A stretch of DNA of 64,000 nucleotides from Portunus trituberculatus (GCF_017591435.1 NC_059301.1:7469049-7533048), one strand, 5' to 3'; positions 25,120-47,819 are shown, counted from the stretch's first letter. Notes: generated by a model not told the origin, from the sequence alone. A program made the numbers and translations.

Positions 25120-26284
25120 TCACTCATTGAGCCACTCACTCACAGCGTCCAGGAAGGCGTTGCCTCTTGTGACGACCCACGTGAAGTACATCACGTAGGC
25201 CACACCAAAGAGGAAGAAGTATGGCCACCGCCACGTGGCAGCCCAACCACGGCGGAGGTGCAGAGTGGGCAGGGTCACCCCAGGCAGCCCCGCCACAGCC
25301 CCACCACTTGGGTGAAGAGCGGGCAGGGTCACCCCAGGCATCCCGCCACAGCCCCACCACATGGGTGAAGGGCGGGCAGGGTCACCCCAGGCAGCCCGCC
25401 ACAGCCCCACCATATGGGTGAAGGCGGGCAGGGTCACTCAGGCAGCCCCGCCACAGCCCCACCATATGGGTGAAAGGCGGGCAGGGTCACCCTAGGCGCC
25501 TCCGCCTCAGCCTCTGCCTCCTCCTCCGTCGCTTCCTGGGAACCGCACAGGTCGTCCATGCTGGTCCACGCCCCTGGGCCCCGCCACCTCGCCGCGGCCT
25601 CCTCCTTGGTGTGGCGAGGAAGCCGCAGCGTCTTGCCAGTGGTGGGGTTGTAGAAGCTCACCCACCCGTCATCTGCCTCGCCGTCCTTGGCGACGCAGGG
25701 AGCAGGAGTCACGGGGACCGGCTCCTCCTCCAGGGGAGTAACGGGGGACAGCTCCTCCTCCAGAGGAGTCTCCTCGCCATACCCGAGTGGTGTGTCAGCC
25801 AAGTCCTCCTCTAGGCCGTCGTCACTCAGGAACGGGTCGGCGTCAGCACCGTGGTGGTGGTGGTCCGCTGGCTGCCAGCACACCGCTGCTCCTGGCCTGT
25901 GGCAGTGAATGCCAGCCAGGCCTCGGAGGCGGGGCTTCCTTCCAGTTGGTCCAGTAGGGCGCCCAGCGAGACCTGCAGGACCCCCTTGCCGGACCGACCC
26001 TTGCTCCACCACTTTGCCTTGACGGGCAGGTCAGCCTCAAGGCGTTTCAGCCTCGCAAGGTCCTTCACACCGCACTCTGCGGTCTGTTCATACTCGCCAG
26101 AGGCTCCCTGTTGCCAGAGAGCCTCCTTGAAGACGAGGGTGGCCACTGTGCGCCTCTTGGACCACCATGGCAGACAGCCTCGGCGTGGCTGCCGCACACT
26201 GAGCCGCAGGCGAGATGGAGCGTCTCGCAGGGTGGCAGCGCGAGCAACACACTTCAATTCACAGAACATTTTGTTGCCAGGCAT
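25120..26284 (-). CDS. Unrecognised GC-rich coding-like region, reading frame interrupted
   Basis: Three overlapping minus-strand reading stretches look protein-like but lie in different frames. 26284-25826 starts MPGNKMFCELKCVARAATLR and has WWSK twice (LPWWSKRRTVATLVFKEALW and AKWWSKGRSGKGVLQVSLGA). In 26012-25434, the later half carries a His run, an acidic stretch (LEEDLADTPLGYGEETPLEE) and GWVSFYNPTTGKTLRLPRHT. 25437-25120 ends in a hydrophobic segment (WPYFFLFGVAYVMYFTWVV) and NAFLDAVSEWLNE before TGA, compatible with a tail anchor. A 52-54 bp minisatellite (25266-25478) separates the last two. No family was recognised. It could be a lineage-specific gene with introns I could not place, a gene with sequencing indels, or a decaying copy. 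Codon-level evidence is GC-rich, unlike the AT-rich surroundings. Confidence 0.45.
25266..25478. repeat. 52-54 bp minisatellite, four units
   Basis: Units beginning GGGCAGGGTCACCCCAGGCA and containing CCGCCACAGCCCCACCA and TGGGTGAAG follow one another. Counted lengths are 54, 53, 52 and 53 nt. The 1-2 nt length differences shift the minus-strand frame between units. Confidence 0.9.
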
Positions 26285-26348
26285 TTTATAAAATCACGCT
26301 TCTTGCTCAACATTTGACGAACATCGAGTTGAGCCACTTTTAGGATGA

Positions 26349-26648
<300 letters not shown>

Positions 26649-26802
26649 GAAACACTTAACCTTATGTTGCAATTCTACATTTAATATTAGTACATCCGTC
26701 TTTCACCAACCTTCACTCTAACATTTCAATTTTATCAATATTCACTTTCAGCTTCTTTCTTTTACAGGCATGCCTAAACTTCACTAGTCTCATGAACTTC
26801 TT

Positions 26803-26940
26803 CTGGATCAGTCAGTCATCAGATCCCCAAACTAAAAACTAATAGTAATGATACAGCAACACTGTTCCTCTCTGGATCAGTCAATCATCAGATCCCCACA
26901 CTAAAAACTAGTGATAATAATGATACATATAGCAACACTG
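26803..26940. repeat. 69 bp tandem duplication
   Basis: CTGGATCAGTCAGTCATCAG at 26803 recurs with one change at 26872, and ATCCCCAnACTAAAAACTA and AGCAACACTGTT repeat at the matching offset. Confidence 0.85.
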
Positions 26941-28660
26941 TTTCCCCAAAATGACAGTAGCTAAGAGAGGGCACTCAACTTTTACATTCACACCACTCTC
27001 TTAGTTCTTTGGCCTGCATCAAAGAGAAAGTATTCCTGTCCTTACTTTGGTTTGGTGCTGATATCATTTAAGTACTTTCCTCTACTACTCCTGATTGCTC
27101 CATACCTGTGTGAAACTTTCAATATGTGACATCTCCTTTAGAGGTCACTGGACTGCAATGTTCTTCACATACTCATTACTACTCTCTGTTCCCTTTGTCA
27201 TGCACAATCATTCTACTATGCTCCAGTGTCAGACCTCTTCCCTTTAACCCCTCCCGTGGCAGAGCAGATGAGCGAATTACCAAATGAAAAATTGTCTATA
27301 CAAAGACGCTACCGACTTTCATCCATACATCTATATATAGTAGTTTCCCCACAAATGGGTACTCTTGATTGACATCTATATATACTCTGCCACAAAACTG
27401 AACAAACAATTGAATCTATATGTAAGTGTTGTTTGTGTTTGATTGGTGATAGTATATGTCAATATGCTTGTATGAATGTTTTAGTTACTCACATCCAGGA
27501 CTTGTGACCTGGATGTAATTCACTTCCACTTTTCTTCGTATTTTTTCACATACGTACTCGTTTTGTACCTATTCATTTTTAGGCAACGTTGTTGGCGTGT
27601 GGTACAGTTCTTTCTCTGTGACATGAAAGGCTAATGATTAAAAAAAAGTGCAAAAATTTTCAGTATTAGCTTATATGTGTAGCACATCCACCATCAACAA
27701 ACCACAATAAGTGACCAGACTTGAGAGGCCATACTGACTAATGTTTGGGTAGTTGAGATGCCAAATAATTATTTACTTCATTGATTTTGTTTGTAAGGAA
27801 TTGTCAATATAAAGACAATGCTACAACTTAGTGCAGTAAGATAAGAAGCGTCTATATATAGACAATCCAACAAAAAGTTCCGTTTTTTAAACATATATAA
27901 ATCCTCCGCCAGGATGGGGTCAATGCTTCCTTTAAACTATCCATCGCATAGATTACTTACCTCAAGTTAACACCTTTCTTGCCTGCTTTTGTTTCTTGCA
28001 CCAATGCTTTTCCACTTATATTTTCCTCAATTTTGTACTGTGTTGATCCCTCTATCCTCATCAAAGCACCTAATCAATAGTGTCACAAGCTGGTTTCTTT
28101 GAACTTTGTATGTACCTGTCACACTCTACTATCATTGGTCTCCTTTTCTTATCACTTGCTCCCAAAAGCTAGTTGTGTTACCCATCACACTTCATTCATG
28201 ACTTTAGTAGTGTCAACATCTCCTCAGTCTTACTGTGCTTCCTTAAATTGTCTGACTGTGTTTGAAGTGCAAACAGTAATTTATATGTAATGGACAGTAA
28301 TTTGTAAGCATAAGCATTTAAAATTACTTTTATGCAAATATTACTTAGTGATTGGGATAGATTGAAAGTGGTTCCATTAATTGTTCTGGGGAAAAGTTAC
28401 TTATACTTGCAATAAATAATCAATGTACGACTGGCATTCTCTTCCAGAGCACAGAGGTCATTGATGTACAGTGGAGATGTGTTATATGTAAATGCATGTT
28501 ATCACTCCTTGTTGAACTACAGATATTCTGGTAAAACCTTCACTTTGGTTGATGGGTGTTATGTCAATTTTATGTATTGAGTGTGACTGTTCAGTAATTG
28601 TATGCATGTTTTTATAATCAGTTAGGTCTGGTTAAGCTGCTGAGAAAAGTTGCCAAAAAC
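26941..28660. other. Intergenic AT-rich stretch downstream of PSMA6
   Basis: No exon recognised on either strand. The only defined element is the MITE-like unit at 27244-27923. The rest is unique-looking AT-rich sequence. Confidence 0.55.
27244..27923. mobile_element. MITE-like element with imperfect ~80 bp inverted ends
   Basis: The left end reads TTAACCCCTCCCGTGGCAGAG. The right end, reverse-complemented, reads TTGACCCCATCCTGGCGGAG. After similar spacing both arms carry a TTGTCTATAnAnAGACGCT block. The CTATATATA word occurs several times inside. There is no coding capacity. Confidence 0.6.
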
Positions 28661-28661
28661 T

Positions 28662-28667
28662 TTTATT
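28662..28667 (-). terminator. PSMA6 polyadenylation signal (AATAAA on minus strand)
   Basis: TTTATT on the plus strand, 236 nt beyond the PSMA6 stop codon. It is the first canonical hexamer I noticed downstream. Use is inferred. Confidence 0.5.
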
Positions 28668-28902
28668 ATTAGCTGAGACTCAAGTACATAATTATAGTGT
28701 GATGCTCCCCACGTGTGTACTCAGCATCCAGCATCCAGTGGTGTAAAAAATTAGGCATTGAATACTGGCTAATAAGATTGAAACACCTTCACAAAATCAG
28801 GCTCAATGCAGGTAGTAAAAAAAACTAAGTGTGACATAACAAAAGCTTCTATCCTGACAAATGGTGGTGTCAATGTGCCCACCCAGGGAACTCCTCCTCT
28901 TA

Positions 28903-39786
<10,884 letters not shown>

Positions 39787-39966
39787 CCTGTCTGTCTCGC
39801 TGCGATGGACCAACTCGCTCAGGGATTAGTTCCTGCACTCTACGAAATATATTACTTCTCTTACAAAATTCTGAAATATAGTAAATATTAGCAACTACAT
39901 TTATAATTAGTTAATATATTTTTATCTAATGGTGATATTTAATAACGCTCAGTAGACTTATAAACA

Positions 39967-40200
39967 AAACTGTTCCCAATTTGAGATTTAGACAAAACAC
40001 CGACTGTTTACCTGCGAAATGTGAAACATCGACTTTAACTGTATTCCATTGTTTTCTCTAGTTCATTATGTTTCACAATAGCATTTTATTTCAAGTAAAT
40101 TTTATAAAAGCAAAAAAGTTCCCAGGACACAATAAAGACAAAACACTGAATGTTTACCTGGAAAATGTGAAGCATCGACTTTAAGTGTGCTTCATTTTTT
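39967..40200. repeat. 146 bp-offset direct duplication upstream of PSMA6
   Basis: GACAAAACACCGACTGTTTA at 39991 recurs as GACAAAACACTGAATGTTTA at 40137. In both it is followed by CCTGnnAAATGTGAAnCATC then GACTTTAAnTGT. The copies lie roughly 200-400 nt upstream of the PSMA6 start codon, so they sit in its likely promoter or 5' flank. A regulatory role is only a possibility. Confidence 0.75.
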
Positions 40201-40545
40201 TTTCTTTCATAATTGACTAGTTAATTATCTGCCAACATGACATACAAACACTATTAATGATGACAATGATTACAATTACCTTACAAAACTCAAGTTCACC
40301 AATAAATATTTTCACAGTGGGTTTGAGAAATTAATTTGATGGTAAACTGCGCTAAACTCATCAGTCTGTTGTTCCTGCGCGGCAATGCTGCCTCACAGCT
40401 GTCACTAAGCTAAAGGCTGATTGTTCTTCATGTGTCACTTAATTTTATACATCACCCTCCCATCCTTCCCTCTTCCTTTGTATACTACTCTTCCTTTTTC
40501 TCGCAGTATTTACAATAAAATACACTACGAAAAAATACCAATTCC

Positions 40546-40673
<128 letters not shown>

Positions 40674-40909
40674 GGTGAAGAAGATATGAGAAGCATGAGC
40701 TGTGGAGGAGGGACGGGAATGGAGCGACCTGCGAAAGAGAGGATCAACAACAGCTGCCATGAAAAAAATGATGACAGATTTCACTTCTGCTAGAAATATA
40801 GGTAAGAAAACTGCTTCATCAAACAGGGAGACGACTGCACGTGGATGTGAAGTGAACCCTGTCTGTGTGATATAGCCTTGCATGACTGACCATATCTGAA
40901 TAGTTTTGT

Positions 40910-41136
40910 TTAACCTCTTAAGTACTGAGACACATTTTTACCTTGAAATTTGTGTATACGATTAGACCATATTATTTTTTTTTTTTTTATATTAGGAAGG
41001 GTCTATGGAGGTCAGAAGGTTAATGGCCACAGTCTTCACTATCTTTAATCCCCATATGAGTTTCTGAAGCTGTATAAAATCACCAAATAGTAAGCAGAAT
41101 GAAAATAGAAACGCGTCATATTACTGAAGGGGTTAA
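40910..41136 (+). mobile_element. MITE family M1, copy 2
   Basis: Starts TTAACCTCTTAAGTACTGAG and ends TTACTGAAGGGGTTAA. The interior is inverse to the copy at 23802-23995, with shared ATTAGGAAGGGTCTATGGAG, AATCCCCATATGAGTTTCTG and AAGCAGAATGAAAAT blocks. It carries an extra T-run near 40976. Confidence 0.85.
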
Positions 41137-41373
41137 ATGTTCCTGAAGCCACGAACTTTTTTTTTTTTTTTCTTCCTCTCATTTTTCCCAGAAGTGAATC
41201 TCATCAACTCTGGTTCAGCATTCACAAAAGAAGAAAAGGAAAATCTCGAGCGGAGAATTAAGTTTGCATTTAGTGCGAGTAGGAATTGCTGGAACTTGGC
41301 TAGACTTCTCTTTGGAATGCCTTCTACTGCATCTTTTTTTTTTCCTGAGAGAGCGTCTTTTCTGTTCCTCCCT

Positions 41374-41376
<3 letters not shown>

Positions 41377-41411
<35 letters not shown>
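41377..41411. repeat. (CT)n microsatellite
   Basis: A CT run of about 35 nt followed by a pyrimidine-rich stretch to about 41520. Confidence 0.9.
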
Positions 41412-41414
<3 letters not shown>

Positions 41415-41934
41415 CATACCTTTATTTTTCTTATCTTTATTTTCATCCTTTCTGCTCTTCCTTTTCTTTCCCCTTTCTTTCTTTCTATTATTTATTTGCC
41501 TTCAACTCTTATCTAATCTTGCATATTTCTACTTTTGATCTTGCCTTTGTTTCTAAATGCTTTATATTTTTAAAGGAGTATATCGATTTCTTACTCCTTC
41601 ACACATTATCATATGCATCATAGAAGATAGAAAAGGAACAAGGCATATATGACGCCTGAGTCCTGAAAATTTGCAAGGTTACATGACCACACAGTAACAT
41701 AATGCACGAATCATATTTAAAAAGATACATTTTCATATTTTCTTAAACCAGGCTTTGCTCCCTTCGTAATTTATAACTCCACCTTCTAAACTTACTCTCA
41801 GATGCTTCTACATTTAATTTTATATTGTTATATCAGCTACAGTGGAAGTCTGAGTGATTTTCAAGCGTGTTTTCGTGATGTAAGAGATAAGAATTCTGTA
41901 TCATCATTTAATCATTTATCTCATCCTTTTGGCT

Positions 41935-42350
41935 AATTCTCTCAACACTGTTCGGGGACGGGCATCTAAGTGGGTCTTTTTATTTAATCCTTTTTGTTGT
42001 ATTTGGTCAATTTTTCTCCTCTTACATAGAAAAAAAAAATTCAAGGAGAAAATATGCCATCAGAAACCGATTGATAGAAGCAGCCTAGCTCTCTCAACAC
42101 TGTTCGGGGACGGGCATCTAAGTGGGTCTTTTTATTTAATCGTATTTGTTGTATATGGCCAGTTTTTCTCCTCTTACATAGAACAAAAAATTAAGGAGAT
42201 AAAAATGCCTTCAGAAACCGATTGATAGTAACAGCCTAGCTCTCTCAATACTGTTTGAGGACTGACATCGAAGTGGGCCTTTTATTTAATCTTTTTTTTG
42301 TTACCCTTGGCCAGTTTTTCTCTCTTAAATAAAAAAAAGAAGAATTATAA
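41935..42350 (+). repeat. Tandem array of three SINE-like family S1 units (~152 bp period)
   Basis: CTCAACACTGTTCGGGGACG starts at 41941 and recurs at 42093, and in altered form (CTCAATACTGTTTGAGGAC) at 42244. Each unit continues GGCATCTAAGTGGGTCTTTT, a TTGTTGTAT-type block, TTTTTCTCCTCTTACATAGA with an A-run, and ends GAAACCGATTGATAG and CAGCCTAGCT. The first two are very alike; the third is more diverged. Confidence 0.85.
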
Positions 42351-42480
42351 GGAAAAAGTATCAACACAAAACCGAATAATAATAGCAATTTTTTTTAAGA
42401 ATATTCCGTTAATAGAACACCAAACGTTTCAGAACACAAGCCTCTGTTTAAATATATGTACAGTGGTGGTCAATAAACAT

Positions 42481-42657
42481 CTATCTCTCTCTATATCTAT
42501 CTACCTATCTATCTGTCTATCTATCCGTCTATCTGTCTATCTATCTATCTATCTACCTATCTATTTGTTTACCTATCTATCGATCTATCTGTCTACCAGT
42601 CTATCTATCTATCTATCTATCTGTCTACCTATCTATCTATCTATCTATCTATCTATC

Positions 42658-42708
<51 letters not shown>

Positions 42709-42709
42709 C
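42481..42709. repeat. (CTAT)n tetranucleotide microsatellite
   Basis: About 230 nt of CTAT/CTGT/CTAC-type units, least regular at the left. Open in several frames only because it lacks stops. Confidence 0.95.
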
Positions 42710-43028
42710 CAGGAATTTCTGCTCAGCACCTCACTTCACCACAAGCTTCCAGGAATGTCTGTATCACCACTCACTCGACTCCACACCCACAGCCACGCTC
42801 CCTGGAATCACTAGACTGGTCCACACACCACTCCACTTAGCAGAATGTCCCGTTAAATTTAGCCTTTGTTCCGCGCCGCTCTGTGCTTCCACCAAAGAGG
42901 TTCAATAAAGCTATGAAAACGCCTCGGATTCCACCCAATGGCATCGTCAGCTCCACTTGGGAGGTGATGGTGTTGAATATTTGAAGGAGTGTCTAATTTG
43001 AACAATGAATATGAAGTGGTTAAAGCAA

Positions 43029-43030
<2 letters not shown>

Positions 43031-43112
<82 letters not shown>
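43031..43112. repeat. (GT)n microsatellite
   Basis: A perfect GT run of about 82 nt. Confidence 0.95.
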
Positions 43113-43114
<2 letters not shown>

Positions 43115-43656
43115 CTACCCCCAACTTATCAACATCATTCTCCCTTCACAAATAGATGACCCCCATAATGATCTCCAACCTTATGCTAAACTTCAAGTCA
43201 ATAGTTACAGACAGCCTTGCTTCTATCCTTCCGCTTCACTGTTCCTTGCCCTCTTGCTTTCCCTTTCCCTCTCCTCTCCTTTCCTGTATGCCTTTCCCGG
43301 CCAACCACTGCATAGTACGTGGATATGCAGCTGCTCCACAAAACCGCTTACTCAGCCCTCGTCCTTCGATGCTATACGAGATTCTGGCACAGTGTTGGAA
43401 GCGTGTAATGTATTGGAGATCTTATTTTTATTTTCTATGTCTTTTAGTGGATTTCCTCGTTGCTATATTTTGTTACACTTCTTTTTTATTTTAGTTAGTT
43501 AGTTAGTTAGTTAGTTTTATTTTTTTTATGTTAATTTCTCTTCTAAGGAGAGAACACCTGAGGAATTTCGTTTACTCGCTCTTAAATGATCACTTACAGG
43601 AAATCTCTGAGGTCATGATAGAAACGACAGAGAGACAAACCGGCAGAGAGAACGGA

Positions 43657-43659
<3 letters not shown>

Positions 43660-43713
<54 letters not shown>
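43660..43713. repeat. (AC)n microsatellite
   Basis: A perfect AC run of about 54 nt. Confidence 0.95.
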
Positions 43714-43714
<1 letters not shown>

Positions 43715-44105
43715 CAAACACGGAAAATATTATTGACACTGATATACCGACGTTGAATTATTGATAACAGGATGATAACAACGCTCGTAACCTTCAGGAG
43801 GACAGGACCGGCAGGACAGGAGGAGGAGACCCAGTGGAACTTCCTTGCACCCTTGTTGGCAGTCACGCGCCGTGCAAGGGACAACATGGATCCTACCGGC
43901 CCTGCATGACAATTTTTCCGTTTTCCTCTTCCTTTCTCCCTACCTCCTGCAACGAGCGCTCTGACTCACAACTCCTGAATCACAGCTGGCGCATCTTTTG
44001 GTACAGTCATGGTCAAGTAACGTATACTATATTCACCGTCCCCCTGTTAGCGTTTTCTTTCAATCTTGAGCTCTCTGACCTACTGAGAATCTAGCTATTG
44101 TCCTG

Positions 44106-44220
44106 TATTCAGAAAAGACTATATTCAAAGGCCAGAGAGATAATCAGCGAGGTTTTCAAGAGTGTTTCTACACTTCATAGAAGTAGAAATCTTGTCACTC
44201 TGCTTCTACATAGAACAGTA
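44106..44220. repeat. Dispersed repeat family S2, copy 1
   Basis: Contains AGAGATAATCAGCGAGGTTT, TCAAGAGTGTTTCTACACTT and AGTAGAAATCTTGTCACT. The same order of words appears at 44596 and 47368. Confidence 0.55.
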
Positions 44221-44469
44221 AAAAAAAAAAAAAAAAAAAAATAAATAAATAAATAAAAAATTAACTCGTGTAAATTTAAATAAAGCCTTTTGAAATATAA
44301 TGGAAGTGAAGCAAAAAAGTGTTTGAGATTACGAGCCAAATTGTCAATTGCTGTAAGACTGTCCAGCGTGCCAGACGAGTCAAGATATGTAGAAAGATTG
44401 TAAAAGTAGTGAAGTGAAGGCCTATATTTGTTAATTTTTACAGAAACTTTTAAGTTTGCACTAACCAAA

Positions 44470-44611
44470 GTCTCGCCATGACTATATCAAAAGACCACGG
44501 AGATGATTAGCAATAAATCTAATCTAATCTAATCTAATCTAATCTAATCTTCAGAAACAATTTGCCGTCTCGCCATGACTATATCAAAAGACCACGGAGA
44601 TGATTAGCCGG
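44470..44611. repeat. 42 bp perfect direct repeat flanking (AATCT)n
   Basis: The 42-mer from 44470 (starting GTCTCGCCATGACTATATCA) recurs without change at 44567, offset 97. Between them lies a run of AATCT pentamers (about 44516-44550). Confidence 0.9.
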
Positions 44612-44720
44612 GTTTTTAAGTGTGTTTCTCCTGTTAACAATGTAGAAACCTTGTTAATGTCTCGCTAGAACCATAAAATCATCCTTTAAAACCAGTGTAT
44701 CTTCATCTACAGCCTAGTGA
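44596..44720. repeat. Dispersed repeat family S2, copy 2
   Basis: GATGATTAGCCGGGTTTTTA, AGTGTGTTTCTCCTGTTAAC, AATGTAGAAACCTTGTTAAT, GTCTCGCTAGAACCATAAAA, then a tail with GTAGTGAAGGTG. Confidence 0.6.
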
Positions 44721-45924
44721 CTGTAGTGAAGGTGAGGACAGGAGTGTTTCAACATTCAGTGTGACAGGTCTCTCTATACCTCATCACGGCTGCACGTGAC
44801 GCCTTCAGTATACAGTATCCAGCAACTTACAGCATTAAGATGAATGTATGTAACGTTTACAAGCACCTACAAGAAAGAAAGGGACGAAAAGAAGCAGATT
44901 TTGTAATGTCTTGCCAGTATGATATTAGGCAGTGGTTGTAGAACGAGAAGAATTAAAATGTCCCATGAGTAGTTATAGCGGTTAAGGAAAGGTGTGCCGA
45001 ATAGAAGTTAAAGGGAAATTCAGGAGTTCTCTATCTGGCTCTATATAATGTTCCACTTTCTTGACTTCAACTATATTGTTATTAAACATTTTATTATAGC
45101 CTTAGTTATGAATTATAATAATACATGGATTTCTGTACAAAATTATGGGTTAGCCTTTAAAGTAAGCAAAGTTTTTCAGGCAAGGATATGGAAGATATAT
45201 GTAACAAAGTTATTTGAAATTAGAGATTGTATTTAATTTAAGAAATATGTAATATACTAGGTAAGTAAGTTTGAAAAAAAAAAAAACATTAAAATGAGGA
45301 AATATGGATAGTGAGATAATGAGATGGATATGATACTAAATGGTTAAATGGAGTAAGTGCGGGTACATTTTTCTGACCACAGTTATTGTATTAAACTTAC
45401 GAAGTCTCTGTTTGATTCTACCGTTCCACCTTGACCTTATCCGCCTTGGTAGTATTTAAGACACCTCGTGAATTAACTTGCTCAATTTGACTGGTGCTCT
45501 ATTTCCTGTTGTTTCTGTGGTGTTACTGATGTTTATCTATCTTTATGTATTTTCTTTCTTTTTGGTTGACAGTTGGATAGGGTCGGTTAAGCTGTTTTTT
45601 CCTTTTTAGCTTAGTTGTCTCCTTCGCACAGAAAAGTGAATAAATGAATGAATTAATAGATAAATGGATAAGTGGATGAATAAACAAATAGGTTGATGAA
45701 TGAATTAAGTAAATGAATATGAACGAAGAAAATAAACAAGAAAGAGAAAGAAACAAGGAAAATGAGTAAGTAGAAGAAAGACGTTAGGTCAGGTTAGATT
45801 AGGTTGAATGAAAGAAAGAAATCGACAAACAAGCAAAGAAGAAAAGAAATAAGTAAAAAAAGAAATAAACAAAAAAAGCAAGAAAAAAACTTATATTCCA
45901 TCAGGGCATCTCACACAACTCAGC

Positions 45925-46150
45925 ACAATCTCTCACAAAGACACTCACAATCATTCCACCACACAGAATAAAGACACCGCAATATTTTCTCTCCTTCATG
46001 CACATTTTTTTTTCTTTCACACACGAACGCAACTTTTTTTAAACTCACACAAATACTCATAACCATTCCAATCCACAGAATAAAGACACCACAATGTTTT
46101 CTCCTTCATGTACAGATCTTTTTCTCACACACGAACGCAACTTTTTTTGA
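45925..46150. repeat. 112 bp tandem duplication
   Basis: CACAGAATAAAGACACCGCA at 45962 recurs as CACAGAATAAAGACACCACA at 46074. The CTCCTTCATG and CACACGAACGCAACTTTTTT blocks follow at the same order in both. Confidence 0.85.
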
Positions 46151-46739
46151 ACAGCTGTAACACTAGCCCCAAGCGCCGAGTCAGGTGACGTGAGGAGGAC
46201 GAGGAAGAGGAGGAGGAGGAGGAGGAGGAGGATTCAAGCTGAGAGAATCCGAACACAGACCTCACTAATCACCCTCCGCCTCATTAAAAGTCCAGGAGTG
46301 TGTCAGGGAGTGCATGGGACGCTGTAATTACAAAGGCCTGCAGTCCCCGTCAACGTTACATTACACGCGGTGAATAGAGAGATACCACCACCACCACCGC
46401 CACCTGTACCATACCGCCGCGAGGGAGAAAAGGGTGACGCGGAGGCTGAGAAATTTCACTCGTTTTCTCTGCTTCCTTACTCGGCAAAATAGAAAACCCA
46501 CGAGAAGGATGCTCTGTTATACCTCCGGCCTTGCAATTACCGACACTCCACGCTCTACGAATAGTGAAGGAAGGATACAGTTAGGTTAGACTATCCGCGA
46601 CGTGTGGCAGGACCGGCGGTGTGTTGCGAAGTGCTCCTGCCACGGTCAATTGCTGCGCTGTATTGAGTCACTGTTGTTTTGCGTAGAAATGTGCGTTTGA
46701 GTCTCAAGGTTAGTCCAGAGAGCATCAAAACATGGAGTG

Positions 46740-47210
46740 GCGTGGGTCTACAGGAATGGCTATAGTTGAATGATTGGCTGGTTGGCTGACTCACAGAATG
46801 TCTTGAGTTGGTTGGCCATTTTGCATGTGTGTCGGTTGACTGACTAGATTGCTGCTGACTGTGACTAGATAACATGATGACTGACAAGATTGCAGGTGTT
46901 TTGACTCGCTAGCTGGCTGATTAACTAGTCGTTGTGTTGGCTTGATGATGGATAGAATACTCAGATGGTTGGCTGGCTGGATAGACAGTTTGTTGAATCG
47001 CAGGTGTTTTGGCGTAATGGTTGGCAGGTGTTATTCATTATCTTTTCGTCTATCATTATATTTTTAGCTGGTTAGCTGGCTGGCTGGCGTGTTTTCTTTG
47101 GCACGATTATTGTCTGATTGGTGTGTTGGTAGGATGGCTAGATGGATGAATACACGACTGGCTGGCTGAATGGCTCGTTGGCTGGCAGGTGTTGGCTAAG
47201 TGGTTAACTT
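46740..47210. repeat. Cryptically simple TGGCTGG/GACTGG-rich stretch
   Basis: About 470 nt dense in irregular GGCTGGCTG, TTGGCTGACT and TGGATAGA words without a fixed period. No protein signature. Confidence 0.65.
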
Positions 47211-47367
47211 GCAGGTGTGTTGACAATGGGAGTGAATCTACCTGCAGTGGGCGAGACGTGCTGAGCCTGGCAAGGTGTGGGAAGGCAACAAGGGGACCAT
47301 CTCACGTCCCCACAACACACACCGAGGGTTCCGGTCAAGTCTCCGCGCTGCCTGTTTACCGAATGCT

Positions 47368-47480
47368 GTCTTAGTGTTTTTCCAGCTCATAACGTAGAAA
47401 ACTCGTTAATGTGTCACCTGAACCATAAATACATCATAAAAAGTATCTATGATTTCCTCTAAAACCTTTGTAGAGTAGTG
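47368..47480. repeat. Dispersed repeat family S2, copy 3
   Basis: CTTAGTGTTTTTCCAGCTCA, TAACGTAGAAAACTCGTTAA, TGTGTCACCTGAACCATAAA, ending with GAGTAGTGAAG. The same order as the 44596 copy. Confidence 0.6.
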
Positions 47481-47764
47481 AAGTTGTGGCGCATTAGCAT
47501 CTCAAAATAGGATGTCTGAAGCAGGCAGACCAAGTGAGAGGGGGAAGATGCTAACTGGATGATGAGATCAGGGGGAGGAGCTAGCCGCGTTTATCAGTTA
47601 TGGTCAAGATAATAGAATTGCCAAATGTAATCATCAGTGGTAGATGACACACCTCCACCTGCCTTCGTTGCCGACTTGTGATGTGCAGCCAGGCAGCAGC
47701 AAGTATAAGGAGGTCGCTGCACGCCAGGGTGGAGAGTGTGCTGCTGGAGAACCAACAAGTCTGA

Positions 47765-47765
<1 letters not shown>

Positions 47766-47817
<52 letters not shown>
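47766..47817. repeat. (GTA)n trinucleotide microsatellite
   Basis: About 17 GTA units. On the minus strand it reads as a poly-Thr stretch, which I take as an artefact. Confidence 0.95.

Positions 47818-47819
<2 letters not shown>

Noticed and set aside
42298..42840. 180-codon frame with Ser-Ile-Tyr-Leu repeats
   Set aside because: Produced by the CTAT tetranucleotide repeat.
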